Shown one piece after another: positions 9,463 through 19,221 of a stretch of DNA of 22,692 nt (position 1 is its first letter; every line of letters starts with the position of its first letter). The stretch is from Larix sibirica (taxonomy: Eukaryota > Streptophyta > Pinopsida > Pinales > Pinaceae): the NCBI GenBank assembly GCA_004151065.3, contig NWUY0300107371.1, positions 1-22,692 on the forward strand. The letters are read 5' to 3'. The notes beneath the pieces are model-generated. The model worked only from the letters and a program-made list of their open reading frames with translations, was not told the DNA's origin and ran no database searches. Made by a program: the position numbers and the translations under genes.

Positions 9463-9478
9463 GAAGATGCCCTAGTAT

Positions 9479-10030
9479 GTTCAAATAACCCAAAGTTGAG
9501 GATTTATAATCCAAGGCCAAGTTACAAAGCAATGATTGTCAAGAAACCTCATGATGGGTCAATATGTTGGTGGAAGGCTTTATGGAAACTCCATTTAACA
9601 CAAACTCTGGAAGGCTTTATGGAAACTCTATTTAACACAACTCTGCTTGTGGCTTGATTTAAGGAATAAAGCCTTGACCTAGAGGTCCTTTAAAGACAGA
9701 CTAGTCATGCCCTTGGGTCATTTTATTCTATATATGCAATTCTCAAAAAATATAGATCACTTACTAATTGGTTGCTCCTTTGCAAGAGTGATTTGGTTGG
9801 AAATGAAAGCAATGCCAAGGTTGAGGGATGGATGGCAAAGGTATACCCTTGAACATTATTTAAAATTCTAGATTCAAAAGGAACTAAAGGTTTTCAAAGA
9901 ATTGTTTACAATTGTATTTTAGGGTATTTAGCTAGCTAGGAACTTAGATATTGTTTTAGGTGAACCTATCCCTCCATTCCAATGTGCCTTTCAAATTAGA
10001 CAAATTTTAAAATTTAAAAAGTTTGATGTC
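9479..10030 (+). pseudogene. LINE-B: zf-RVT region of ORF2, decayed
   Basis: ORF2 continues with a decayed zf-RVT (zinc-binding) region found at the end of plant non-LTR reverse transcriptases. WWKALWKLHLTQ near 9571-9606 matches the family WxxLWxLxxPxK block. DHLLIGCSFARVIWLEM at about 9749-9805 contains the family HLFLxCxFAxxIW block with its His and Cys. ARNLDIV near 9937-9957 and PFQCAFQIRQIL near 9975-10010 match the usual spacer that leads to the RNase H-like domain. The frame is disturbed by the 37-bp and 96-bp tandem duplications and by stops. Confidence 0.7.
9572..9644. repeat. 37-bp tandem duplication inside LINE-B
   Basis: GGAAGGCTTTATGGAAACTC followed by CATTTAACACAAACTCT (9572-9608) repeats at 9609-9644 with one substitution and a one-base deletion. 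It duplicates part of the WKALWKLH block and shifts the reading frame, so it arose after the element lost function or killed it locally. Confidence 0.9.
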
Positions 10031-10148
10031 TTCCACAACGTCGGTGCATGACAGGATATTGTGCACCCTCCATTCCAATCTGCCTCTCGAATTAGACAAA
10101 TTTAAAAAAGTTCCATCCCTTCCAGTGCACGACAGGATATTGTACACC
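9971..10148. repeat. 96-bp imperfect tandem duplication inside LINE-B
   Basis: CCTCCATTCCAAT... begins at 9971 and again at 10067. Both copies run through a TTAGACAAATTT stretch, a TTCCA segment, and GACAGGATATTGT with CACC. The second copy (82 bp) is shorter by small deletions. It duplicates the LINE PFQCAFQIRQI block. Confidence 0.85.
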
Positions 10149-10250
10149 AATCAATTCTAAACCCGGCGAGGCTATTTTGATGGGGCTAGTCAATCAAAGC
10201 AACTGAATGATATCCTTGGTTATTCCCTAGATCACAGTTTGCCGGCCTCA
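10149..10250 (+). pseudogene. LINE-B: beginning of an RNase H-like domain, truncated
   Basis: In one frame from about 10155 the sequence reads SKPGEAYFDGASQSKQLND, where YFDGAS is the first beta-strand motif (with its catalytic-type Asp) of the RNase H domain that ends many plant L1 ORF2 proteins. The readable similarity fades by about 10250. AATAAAAAG at 10327-10335 may mark the element's tail. The call rests on one short motif plus its correct position after the zf-RVT region. Confidence 0.5.
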
Positions 10251-10334
10251 GTGGACAATGAATTTTACATAGTATGTCTTTAAAATGTTAGAGATAGCAT
10301 ATGCAGCATGTTTATGTTTTATGCCTAATAAAAA

Positions 10335-10666
10335 GTAACATTTTCAGAGGAAAAAGGAACATAACATTATATAAATGAGTAAAAGAAGTCAAAATGTCTA
10401 TGAAAATCATAAAATTAATTTAAAATGATAAATTGAAATTATAATAGAAACAAAGACGAGAATAACAAAAAGTTTATGAATATAAAATTAATTTAAAATG
10501 ATAAATTGGAATTATAATAGAAACAAAGACGAGTAACATTTTTCATAGGAAAAAAGAACATAACATTATATAAAGGAGCAAAGAGAGGAGAGAATAACGA
10601 AATGTTTATAAAAATAAAATTTATTTGAAAAGATAAATTGGAATTAGAACAGAAACAAAGACAGGA
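10335..10666. repeat. A-B-B-A-B AT-rich tandem repeat
   Basis: Module A (TAACATTTT..., AACATAACATTATATAAA) occurs at 10336-10383 and 10534-10587. Module B (AAATTAATTTAAAATGATAA and ATAGAAACAAAGACGAG) occurs at 10384-10460, 10461-10533 and, more diverged, 10588-10666. Modules are roughly 50 and 75 bp. No coding potential. Confidence 0.85.
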
Positions 10667-11340
10667 TAGGAATTAAAAACATTGGAATCAGAATTAGAAA
10701 CTGAGGTCTGACAGTAGAGCTGAGAAAAAGAGGATAGAACTGAGAAAAGGAGGTTAGAACAGAAGGAAAATATAAAAATTAAAATAAAATAAAATTACAG
10801 AAAATACAGATTAAGTGTTGAGAAACAAAGAAAAATTTGATCAAGATGAGAAAGCAACTCTGAAACTAAAATGAGGAAAACAGAAATTAGAATTATAGCT
10901 CATAACAAGAAAAGAGAATAACTAAATGCTAGAAACCAAGAGGGAAGGTTGAAGAAAGAATAGGTTTAGAAATGGAAACTAAAGTGCAGTGAAAGGGAGA
11001 TTAAATTCTATATGGGAAAAGACTCAAGATAAAGATCAAGACCAAAATTGAGAACAAAGTGTGGCATCGAGGCCATAAAAAGGCTAGAAGGAGACGATTA
11101 CAATTAGGTAGGAACAAAAGACAATCTATATGAGTAAGAGAGGGTGGGCACAAAAGGATTGGAGAGAGAAGAAAGGTGAGGGATCCACAAGAAGAATCTA
11201 CCCATAAAGGTAAAGGCAGGTAGCAGGTCGGGGGAAGAAGTGGAAGAAAGATGAGGGTACCATCATAGGAGAGGTGTGCACATTTTGCAAGGAATGAAGT
11301 TAAAGAGCAATGTTTATTTTTGTAAAGCAACTGCAATCAA
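10667..11340. other. Purine-rich tract, no gene seen
   Basis: The plus strand is strongly A/G-biased (runs such as GAGAAAAAGAGGATAGAA and AATAAAATAAAATTACAGAA). The 111-codon minus-strand open frame at 11336-11001 is a Leu/Pro/Ser-rich by-product of this bias, with no recognisable motif. No RNA gene or element ends are visible. Confidence 0.5.
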
Positions 11341-12991
11341 TGTATTAAAACTCTTAAGACAGTTGCGTTGAATACTTTGGTGCTATGCCCTCTAATTAAT
11401 CAGACAGATGACTTTCTAGCTACATTATGTTCATTTTTGGCAACAGGCATAGTTAAGATTCTCAATTAGGCCATGTTTACCAAAATACTTGAACAATTGT
11501 AGTTACTTGCAGACCATCATCGTGCAATATTATGTATAGATGAATAAAAATGTAACAAATTTTAAAAAAGAAACTACCAATATCGAATACCAACAACCAG
11601 CATTACATTTGCCATAACCAATATAACTACCAACTATCATCAAACTTTATTTCATAGACAAATATTACCAAGTTTGGTACGTATACATATACCCAAATTT
11701 GGGACGATATAAGTAGAAACTACGTCATTCAATATTTCAATCACACTGCCCCATTGGGTTCACAACTAAACAGCTTGGATTTTTAAATGGCATTAAAAGT
11801 GCCCAACGGAGGTTAGATAATACCAATTCCAGTTGCATAGCAGACAGATTGATACAACCCATAAATCATAGAGCACAAAATTAGCATATCAATTATTGTG
11901 CATATAAATTATTGTATTCAACAGCTCTTCTGCACTTCAATTAAAAAATACAAACATATCATCCATGACTGACTAGAGATTAAGAACACGACCTGAAGAG
12001 ATCTGAATAGAAATGTGCTAACAGGGCATAGTGGTGAATATGATTGCTAGAATCCACAGCAGGGACACTTTACAGCATTTGTTTTTAGAAATGTAAGTTA
12101 CAGGGTCTTGGAAAAAGCAATCATCACACAGCCCTGGTAAGGTAACCTGATTTCCAGGATTAAAGTACCTGTGCAATGTAGTATTACATCTCAAATGTTA
12201 AGACTATTGTACAAGGATGGTGTATAGGTGGAAAAAAGTGTCAAATAAACAAAAGGACTCAAACAAATCTGCAAGAGCTCGTGTTATCAACAAAAGAAAT
12301 GTCTACGGCAGTGTTGCAAAATTCCCTAATTTTACCCCATTTTTCAAAGAAAAATCGAGTTTCTCAGGTGATCAATTTTCAGATCGAGGTTTATGGTTGC
12401 AGAGTTTTCTGATTTTTCTTGATTTTCCCATTTCACAAGTTGATGGACCCCACCAATTTTTTTCAGATACCATAACAATAAACAAATATGCTTCAACTGC
12501 TTTCAGATATCTCTAGAGGAACTACCAAAGAAATTTTCATATATTAATTATTTTCTATCTGGAGAAACTTTATAGATTTGAGCATATCAAAGGTATTAAC
12601 TTTTAAGTTACTGTTAATCACTGTTGCAACGAACAATAAATTAAAGCCAGGGCAAATAACACTATGCTATCCTGACAAAGAAAATGATGCTCTGCCTCCC
12701 TCACATCAATAGAGCAGGGGGTTTGCACATGCTTCGTCCAAAATCATACAAATATTGACCATATATCCTAAAGGTAACTTTGAAATTTTGCGAGGGTTTA
12801 ATTGGCTGAGAAAATAATTTAACACCATCCCATCTATGAGCTTGGGACAATGCCAACAACAATAATCAGACCAGCTGTCAAACAACATTTTGCATAACCT
12901 CTTCCATGTAATCAGAGAATTGCACAATAGAATAACAGCCTAGACAGAGAATTGGTTTCATTTCCCAGCTCTATTTCAAGGCTCTAGCAAC
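11341..12991. other. Unassigned spacer including the BTF3 3' flank
   Basis: AT-rich DNA with no convincing coding region. On the minus strand it lies downstream of the BTF3 stop codon, so the proximal few hundred bases should hold its 3' UTR and poly(A) site. No canonical AATAAA is found on that strand between 12200 and 12991, only weak variants such as AATTAAA near 12795. The open frames at 12217-12516 (plus) and 12706-12927 (minus) have no recognisable motif. Confidence 0.4.
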
Positions 12992-14114
12992 CTATGAAGA
13001 GGGCTCATCTTTAGCTGCTTCTTCAAAGGTCTCTCCTTCAACAAGGTCAGGCACATCATCATCATCTTCCTCAGCTATGTGAGCCTCTCGATTTTGGAAC
13101 TGCTGGGCGATCTTCTTCAAATTAATCAAATTATCAGGTCCTGCATTCATACACAGTTGCACAGTTAATTGGTATGGCAGTGTCACAGAACACTAAACCT
13201 ATATCGAAATACAATGGTCAATTGCAGTAGATAGCAAGCTCCATTAAAAACAATGAAATTAACCAAAAGGAATTGAAAATTCTTGCATACCAAGCTGATT
13301 GATGATTCCAGGAAGGAAATCTTGTAAGTCTGAGTTAAGACATTCAAAAGTAAATGTCAAGTTTAGATTTAACATTGAACCTAGCTTGTTTTGATGATTT
13401 TATATCCTACAAAATTAAAGGACTAATCTTGTCCTTGCCTCTATTGAAAAGTATAGGCAGAAGAGAAGAGAAAATTCTAGGTAGCTTACTTTTTGTCTGG
13501 GGAGATCCACTGACAACCCATGTATTGGCAGCAATAGAGGCTTGAACTGGCCAAATCAAAGAATACCAGCTGTTAAGGAGAGACAACTGTGCATTCTACA
13601 TAATCGTCGGGTCATTAACCAAGAAACAGTTCCAATAGCTTGTATGCATTACAGTAAATACTAGCAGGTCCAGGATATACACTACATTTACCTTTTGGGT
13701 TTACAAAATGAATGACCATCTCATCCTTGAAAATATTTACTTCTTCAATAGAAGGAATAGTATTCACTCCTAACCTCTTCAATGTACTTTGGAGTCTTTT
13801 GTCATCTGTTGTTGTGGCTCTGTGAACTGCTTTCTTCTTTCTGCATATTTGAACAAAACAGTATTTACATAACAATCAAGCATTCTTTGCACAACAGTTA
13901 TCAAAGATACCTAAAAATGCCGGTATTCGAACTGTTCAAATCTAATAAGTCCTGAACTGCGCACTCTATCATGTATCTTGCAATCAACATTATCATGTAT
14001 CTCGAGGTATACACCCAGGCATTTGTTGTTTGTTTAAATTAAGCACCTGCGCACTGTACCCTTTCCACCAGTACGAACTGCACCAGCCATCTTCATAAGC
14101 TTATCCCGATCCAT
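12992..14114 (-). CDS. BTF3: BTF3: nascent polypeptide-associated complex subunit beta
   Basis: Five minus-strand exons: 14114-14047, 13840-13692, 13546-13490, 13329-13291 and 13140-12992, totalling 462 bases (153 aa plus TAG). All introns (206, 145, 160 and 150 bp) have GT/AG ends and the phases fit throughout. The protein starts [19 protein letters not shown]. It carries the RRKKK ribosome-binding motif (about residues 22-26), the NAC domain ([65 protein letters not shown]) and the acidic [16 protein letters not shown] tail. NAC beta pairs with NAC alpha at the ribosome exit tunnel and shields nascent chains. Plant homologues are about 160 aa, so it is full length. The ATG directly follows an AATCTCAG acceptor, so at least one upstream exon exists. 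Small differences (TKNLQDF for the usual TKKLQDL) look tolerated. Nothing suggests a pseudogene. Confidence 0.93.
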
Positions 14115-14803
14115 CTGAGATTCTGATCATCATCAATTATAGGTCAATATTGTCTAATCGGACACATTCAAGGCCTTACAAAGTTAAATAGCACGTAAGA
14201 CAATAAACTTGTAAATTCCTCGTATTCCATAACAGTTTTATAAAGTAGCCCACAAAATATTGGACCGTAGTACCATTACTAAATAAACCAAGGCATATCA
14301 TTCCATGGTACCATTAACAAATCGTACTTATAACATAGGAATCTAGGATCTGTACACTTTCACTATAGATATTAAAAGAAGACAATTGATAGCTGAACAA
14401 CAGTAACATGAATACAATGGCATTCTGAATAAGGCACTCAAACTCATTTGAAGGACAATTTTCAAATTGAGATATTTTTGGATCCTACTGAAAATTCTCT
14501 TCCCAGTGCTGAATTGCAAGTTATCTACTTAAGATAAATTGTACAAAGAACACACCATAATTAGCAAAGGATAGTATATGATGGCAAGGACAGATAAAGG
14601 AATTTAGAAATTGACAAAAGAACAAAAACTCCAAGGAAGATTAATTTACACACTTTTTACAACAATCAACATGATCAATTTCAACAAATAAAAAACTATA
14701 TCAGCACTTCTTCTGTTGTTGATAGTTTCTTAGTACATTTAAAAATAAGAAGAGTAGCCAATGATAGCATGTTACAAAACACCATATTAATGGTTAGTTA
14801 CCG

Positions 14804-15051
14804 TAAAGAGATCTTTCTAAAACCTCTTTCAATACACCAGTTCGCAATATATTTCACAAATATCTACACAAAAAACAAGAACAAATAGTTTATTTCACTT
14901 ACAACGGTTTGAACATTGGCCTTCTCCAAGAGAACCCAAGACTTTTGATAAGTGCCCTCACCCAAAAGAAGATGGGCATTTTCAAGAATTAATTTACTTA
15001 CAGAGGAAAAAATTAAAACCCAACAATAAACAGCCAAATTTTATTAAATGT
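14804..15051. repeat. Tandem duplication, copy 1 (about 248 bp)
   Basis: Starts AAAGAGATCTTTCT and ends TTTTATTAAATG; the same order of blocks returns at 15064-15309 with a period near 260 bp. Shared blocks include CTCTTTCAATACAC, TTCACAAATATCTACACAAA, TTTCACTTACAACGGTTTGAAC and CCTTCTCCAAGAGAA. The copies differ by substitutions and indels, so the event is not recent. On the minus strand each copy has GTTCAAACC, which fits the pol III B-box consensus, but no convincing A box. Confidence 0.85.
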
Positions 15052-15063
15052 TGTCAATACCCA

Positions 15064-15309
15064 TGAAGAGATCTTTAACCTCTTTCAATACACTAGTTGG
15101 CAATAGATTTCACAAATATCTACACAAAAACCAAGAACAAAGAGTTGATTTCACTTACAACGGTTTGAACATGGGCCTTCTCCAAGAGAAGGCCAAGACT
15201 TACAACAAATTCCCTCACCCAAAAGATTAGCATTTTCAAAAATTAATTCATTTACAGAGGAAAAAAAAAACTAAAATCCAACAATAAACAACCAAATTTT
15301 ATTAAATGT
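15064..15309. repeat. Tandem duplication, copy 2 (about 246 bp)
   Basis: Second copy of the unit at 14804-15051, about 12 bp downstream of it. Between the copies the motif GAACATTGGCC becomes GAACATGGGCC and several short indels shift any reading frame, which argues against a conserved protein-coding role. Confidence 0.85.
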
Positions 15310-15655
15310 TTTTAATAATGTATAGTTATTGTTGCATCAGGGACACATCCCTGCACTAGGACAAGTCTCCAATGTTTCAGGGGATGCCCCTCGAAAATCC
15401 TTGGAACAATCAAATATCACCAAGACAGCCTAGAAACATTTAGGTGTATATTGCTGAAACAAGTGCCACTTCAGCACTAAAACACCAAAGCAAATACCTA
15501 AACTAAGCAACTCGCTTACGAATTGCCATTGACATACTAACTCTAAAACTAACCCACATGTCAAGCCAACCATCCTGGCCATGTATGGTCCCTAACTTCC
15601 TTCTTTGGAACAGTTGTACTGCTTCTATTAAGTTTAGAGGTAGCACTGTCAATGA

Positions 15656-15715
15656 TATATATTAATTAAAAAATGAAATATGAGAGTATATATTAATTAA
15701 GAAATGAAATGCGAG
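15656..15715. repeat. Short AT-rich tandem duplication
   Basis: TATATATTAATTAA followed by an AAATGAAAT/GAG block occurs at 15656-15686 and 15687-15715, with small differences. Simple sequence; no function inferred. Confidence 0.8.
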
Positions 15716-15959
15716 TAGAAAAACAAAACAAAAACTAACCCGCTAACCCCACCCATCACTAACTATAATTTTATATTTTCTCTATTTATATTGAAGACAT
15801 GATTGTCCAAACACAAAATTACAACAGCAGACTAAGGGAAACCTTAAGAGTGCTATTTTGTGATTGCTAGAAACAATATTTAATCATGCCCAAGAGACTG
15901 CACCAAAACGCACATAAAACAGAATTCCTTCAGCTTCAATGCTAGGATTTCCTTCTATT

Positions 15960-16806
15960 CCACCAACTGCACTTGCAGCTTGCATCCAACCTCATCCCTT
16001 TTTAACATGTCATCTGTGAGCACTCACTCCCTAACATCGGAGGCCAAATGGAGGAAACTCCAGATAGAATTACATCTGGAAGAGGCACTGAAGACAATCT
16101 GGACTGTGCATTGTGCTACTGCCATGACGAGATTGCCCACCCTTGGGGCCTGGGTAGTCTCGTCGAACTGCCGAAATGGGCTCTGGATTGGCAACAATGC
16201 TGGGGTCTCTAGGAAGAATGAATAAGCCCCCAAAGCCTGCATTGATCTAGAACCAGGGGCCACACTATTATCGATCTGTCTCTTGGTATCCCTGGTAGAG
16301 TGGAGCATCGGAAAGAAGTAATCAATCAACTGGACATTGGTCTATGGGGTGGCCAGAGATCTGAGGGCCTCCTGAGTCCTGCATGCATATAACCAAATAA
16401 CAATGGGTGAAAAACCCAAATAAGCTGGAAAAGATCCATGACTCCCTGGACAAACAGTGGAACCACCCTCAGATAGCATTAGTACGGTGCAGGGGAATCC
16501 CACAGCCACTAGATGGTTGGGGATGGATGGAGGCAAAGCTTTGTTCATCTAACAACTTGCTATGCATTTATTGTCACAATTTGCCATTTCCTCGACTACT
16601 AAGAAGAACAAGCTCACCTCCAAGAGAGCAAAAAAATTGTCTTTGTACATAGCTCTCTTTGCCTTCAAAGAGGGAATGCTCCAAAGCATTTACAAGGAAT
16701 TGCAACATGATTGGGAAGTAGACCTCACGGATGCTTCACATGCTGATTATGCCAAATGGAACGAACAGAGTTTGTTTCCTGGATATGAACAGCAGTTCCA
16801 TTGTTG
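15960..16806. pseudogene. Coding-like but broken stretch, unidentified
   Basis: Base composition is richer in G/C than its surroundings and open segments overlap on both strands (plus 15980-16225, 16407-16652 and 16562-16807; minus 16329-16024 and 16548-16342). The plus-strand 16562-16807 frame ends YAKWNEQSLFPGYEQQF; the minus-strand frame contains SRSMQALGAYSFFLETPALL. I recognise neither. The frames do not join without shifts, so the stretch may be a decayed gene or mobile-element fragment. Strand and function are undecided. Confidence 0.25.
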
Positions 16807-17079
16807 AATATCAAATTTAAATAGGACAATATGTTATAATCAATAAAAACAAATGGACCTGTCTAAAAATTCAACGATTTGGCCCGGATGGGGGCTTTTC
16901 ACCGGAATCCGGCATTTTTTATTTTGCAAAATTTGAATTTAACTGTGTTTTAATGGCGATTTTGATGGTAGAAACGGATTCAACACCATAAAAAACCCAT
17001 GGGGCGCCCAAAATTTTAGAATTTGAGAGTTCTACCAGGATTTTTAAAAATTTCTGTCAGATTTTTTTCAAAATTGTGC

Positions 17080-17100
17080 CGGAAAAATCAAATTTTTCCG
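17080..17100. repeat. 9-bp perfect hairpin
   Basis: CGGAAAAAT, a CAA loop, and ATTTTTCCG. It lies in an AT-rich stretch (16860-17200) rich in AAATTTT-like words. No gene end nearby makes it a terminator. Confidence 0.6.
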
Positions 17101-17263
17101 TTTTAAATAGTAGAACTTTAAGACTACGCACAAAAAATTAGTCATTGAAATGATTTCCATCCTAATTTTTAAAAAAATCGAATCTCTTACAATTTTAACT
17201 TACGGTTTTTCAAGAAAACAAAAGTAAAGAAATAATATTCTATAACAGCGACTTTATTCTTAC

Positions 17264-17380
17264 TTTTAATTTTGCTGCAGCCTGCAACCGCTGCATTTGA
17301 GCTTCAGCCAAGCGTTTGGCCTCCAAAGGGTCCACCATAATCACTTCCTTCTTCCCTGCCTTGAAGCGTCCTGAAGAGCC
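17264..17380 (-). CDS. Putative exon C (39 codons) upstream of BTF3, unidentified
   Basis: Minus-strand open segment bounded by acceptor ACTTGCAG and donor GTAAGA. It is exactly 117 bases and starts and ends in phase 0. It reads GSSGRFKAGKKEVIMVDPLE, then AKRLAEAQMQRLQAAAKLK, with an internal Met at residue 15. The second half is a basic/Ala-rich amphipathic helix. It is in phase with exon B (19285-19222) upstream and also with the BTF3 ATG exon (14114) downstream. It could therefore be an internal exon of an upstream gene or a 5' coding exon giving BTF3 an N-terminal extension. I know no family match for certain. The composition, splice sites and open phase make a real exon likely; its gene is not known. 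Confidence 0.5.
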
Positions 17381-17984
17381 CTGCAAGTATTAAGCACTGT
17401 GAAGTTTACTAAGAACTAACATAATCACTTCATTTGGACCCTTTTATACTGTCCAGAAGATACCGGCAAATGTTACGAACAATTAAATTTATGAAAATCA
17501 ACATACTATGAGGTTCCATATTTTGGAAGGTATATACTATAAAGTATAAACCAAAGATGTAGCTCTGTTCACCAAGTCTAATTTTATGCATATAAATGTC
17601 ATGTCCTGCTTCTTGCTACATGAAATATGAAATATTCTAACTTTCTATGTTGCAAGATTATTAATCATGTCAACACTGAATATGACCACCTGGGGCAATA
17701 TTGTGATCTCTGTAAACAAGTTAGATGGTAGGAATTACTGCGAAGCAATTGCATCGAAGGTCCCCAGTCTACTTTGTTCCATGTTTATAGTGCCAACTTA
17801 CGTGAACTCTTGGTTGGTATTTTCACGAGGGAAGACCATGGAACTCTTGTACTTTACCATTGCATCCTTTCTCCCCAAGTACAGTTCCACCTATGTGAAT
17901 CATGGGTCCACTTCTTGATATATAACGTATTCTGAATAGTAGAAATAATAATCATTTAGGTTTGAATTCAAGATTACTGGCAGT

Positions 17985-18034
17985 CTTATGTATTCTCCAC
18001 ATAGTAATTCTTATGTATTCTCCACATAGTAATT
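17985..18034. repeat. 25-bp perfect tandem duplication
   Basis: CTTATGTATTCTCCACATAG plus TAATT at 17985-18009 is repeated exactly at 18010-18034. Confidence 0.95.
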
Positions 18035-18616
18035 CAAATCTTAGACAATATCGTAAAAGTGATATCCACTGAGACTACACCTTGGAGACTTTCATTTCAA
18101 TACCCAGTTCTTAGCTATGTCTTAAACCAATTAAAAAATAAACAAATGTACTACATAAGATGGGATCAGATAAGATAGTTTTTACCATGTCCAATGAAAG
18201 ACCACAATCTATCAAAGGGACTAAAAAAGTACATCCAATGTCAGTACAAACTGGCAGTGCCAATGCATCTGCTAGAACAATGCTAAAGGCAGAACGATAA
18301 TAAGATCTAAGATCTAAGAGCTGGGTAGAGACTAGCTTCTAAATGTCGAGCTAAAGAGAGCTAAAAAAAGCTAAAAGAGAAGTTATAAGATAAAGTGCTG
18401 GGACAATAGAAGTGCTGAAGACTGAGAGGCTCTGAAAATCCCAGTACCGAGCAAAAGAGAGGATGTTAAGGCCTGCTGGAGCTAGTAGTCAAGGATGAGT
18501 AAGTAGACTGAAAGGTGGGCTCGTCGTCAGAGTTGTCAAGCTCTATGAAAGGGCCAATATATTGGTGGATGATATCCTCCGAGGAGTGGCCAGGACTGAG
18601 GGGGCCTAGCTGTATG

Positions 18617-18718
18617 ATCCTGGGGAGAGCACAAGAACAAGGGATCCCAGCTCTCTTGACATCCAAGATCCTGGAGCGAGCACAAGAACAAGGGATCCCA
18701 GCTCTCTTAACATCCAAG
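18617..18718. repeat. 51-bp tandem duplication
   Basis: Units 18617-18667 and 18668-18718 share GCACAAGAACAAGGGATCCC and AGCTCTCTT-ACATCCAAG with few differences. Because 51 is a multiple of three, open frames run through both units on both strands (plus: 17-residue repeat AQEQGIPALLTSKILER; minus: DVKRAGIPCSCA...). That openness is explained by the duplication and is not evidence of a gene. Confidence 0.9.
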
Positions 18719-19221
18719 GCCGATGGAAAGAATCTCCTGACAGAAACCTAACTACTCTGCTGAACTTGGAGAGTAGTACTTACAACGGAATGCGCTAACA
18801 TCAAACATTAAACACAATCTGCATCCATAATCTCATCTCATCTCTGCCGAGATGAAAACATCTCAACTATTCTCTACCGATTCAAGATAAGCGATGCCGT
18901 TTGAAGGATAAGAAAAATATTATTACAAACTTACAGAAAACCAATATACTGATTGGGTTTAGACTATAGACTACTAATTAGCAGGCTGCCACTGTGTGGT
19001 CAAAAGTGCAATCCACATGAACCCAATGGAATGTAGGTATAGAAGGAAAATTCTAGAGGTTAATAGACACCGTTTGGATAGTTTTCGTTTTTCTAAATAT
19101 ACTGGTCGAAAAAACCATGGCTATTTTCAATAATAGTTGGTCCATATAATTGCCAATTTTTTCCATCAATTATATAACAATATAAGAAATCTAAAACTTT
19201 GTCAATGGGGTAATAGCTCAC

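Larger units (their letters stand above)
14115..17263 (-). other. Probable 5' intron of BTF3 or intergenic space
   Basis: AT-rich sequence between the BTF3 start exon (acceptor at 14115-14116) and the next plausible upstream exon donor (17263). If exon 17264-17380 belongs to BTF3 this is a 3149-bp intron; otherwise it contains the BTF3 promoter and a nearer 5' UTR exon that I cannot place. It contains a 248-bp tandem duplication, a short AT duplication and a broken coding-like stretch, listed separately. 13.9-14.8 kb and 16.8-17.2 kb hold nothing else I can recognise. Confidence 0.4.
17381..19221. other. Probable intron or spacer between exons C and B
   Basis: AT-rich DNA with two small tandem duplications (17985-18034 and 18617-18718). 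The purine-rich stretch 18300-18480 has repeated GAGCTAAA-like words. A plus-strand open frame at 17667-17918 starts with a weak copia gag-like phrase (VNKLDGRNYCE) but has no other support. No further exon with good splice sites was found. Confidence 0.35.

Noticed and set aside
11001-11336. 111-codon minus-strand open frame, Leu/Pro/Ser-rich, possibly a membrane protein.
   Set aside because: It lies in a purine-rich tract where stop codons are rare on the complementary strand; composition explains it.
13354-13545. Plus-strand 63-codon open frame overlapping BTF3.
   Set aside because: It covers an intron and the antisense of exon 3; no independent support.
12992-14114. BTF3 as a processed or decayed pseudogene.
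   Set aside because: Four introns with GT/AG borders, consistent phases, no stops and all NAC motifs retained argue for an intact gene.
17667-17918. Plus-strand frame beginning with VNKLDGRNYCE, similar to the start of copia gag (KLDGxNYxxW).
   Set aside because: Only about ten residues resemble the family, the usual Trp is missing, and no zinc knuckle, protease or LTR is nearby.
18466-18751. Overlapping open frames on both strands with an internal 17-residue repeat.
   Set aside because: A 51-bp tandem duplication keeps frames open on both strands; no domain or splice support.
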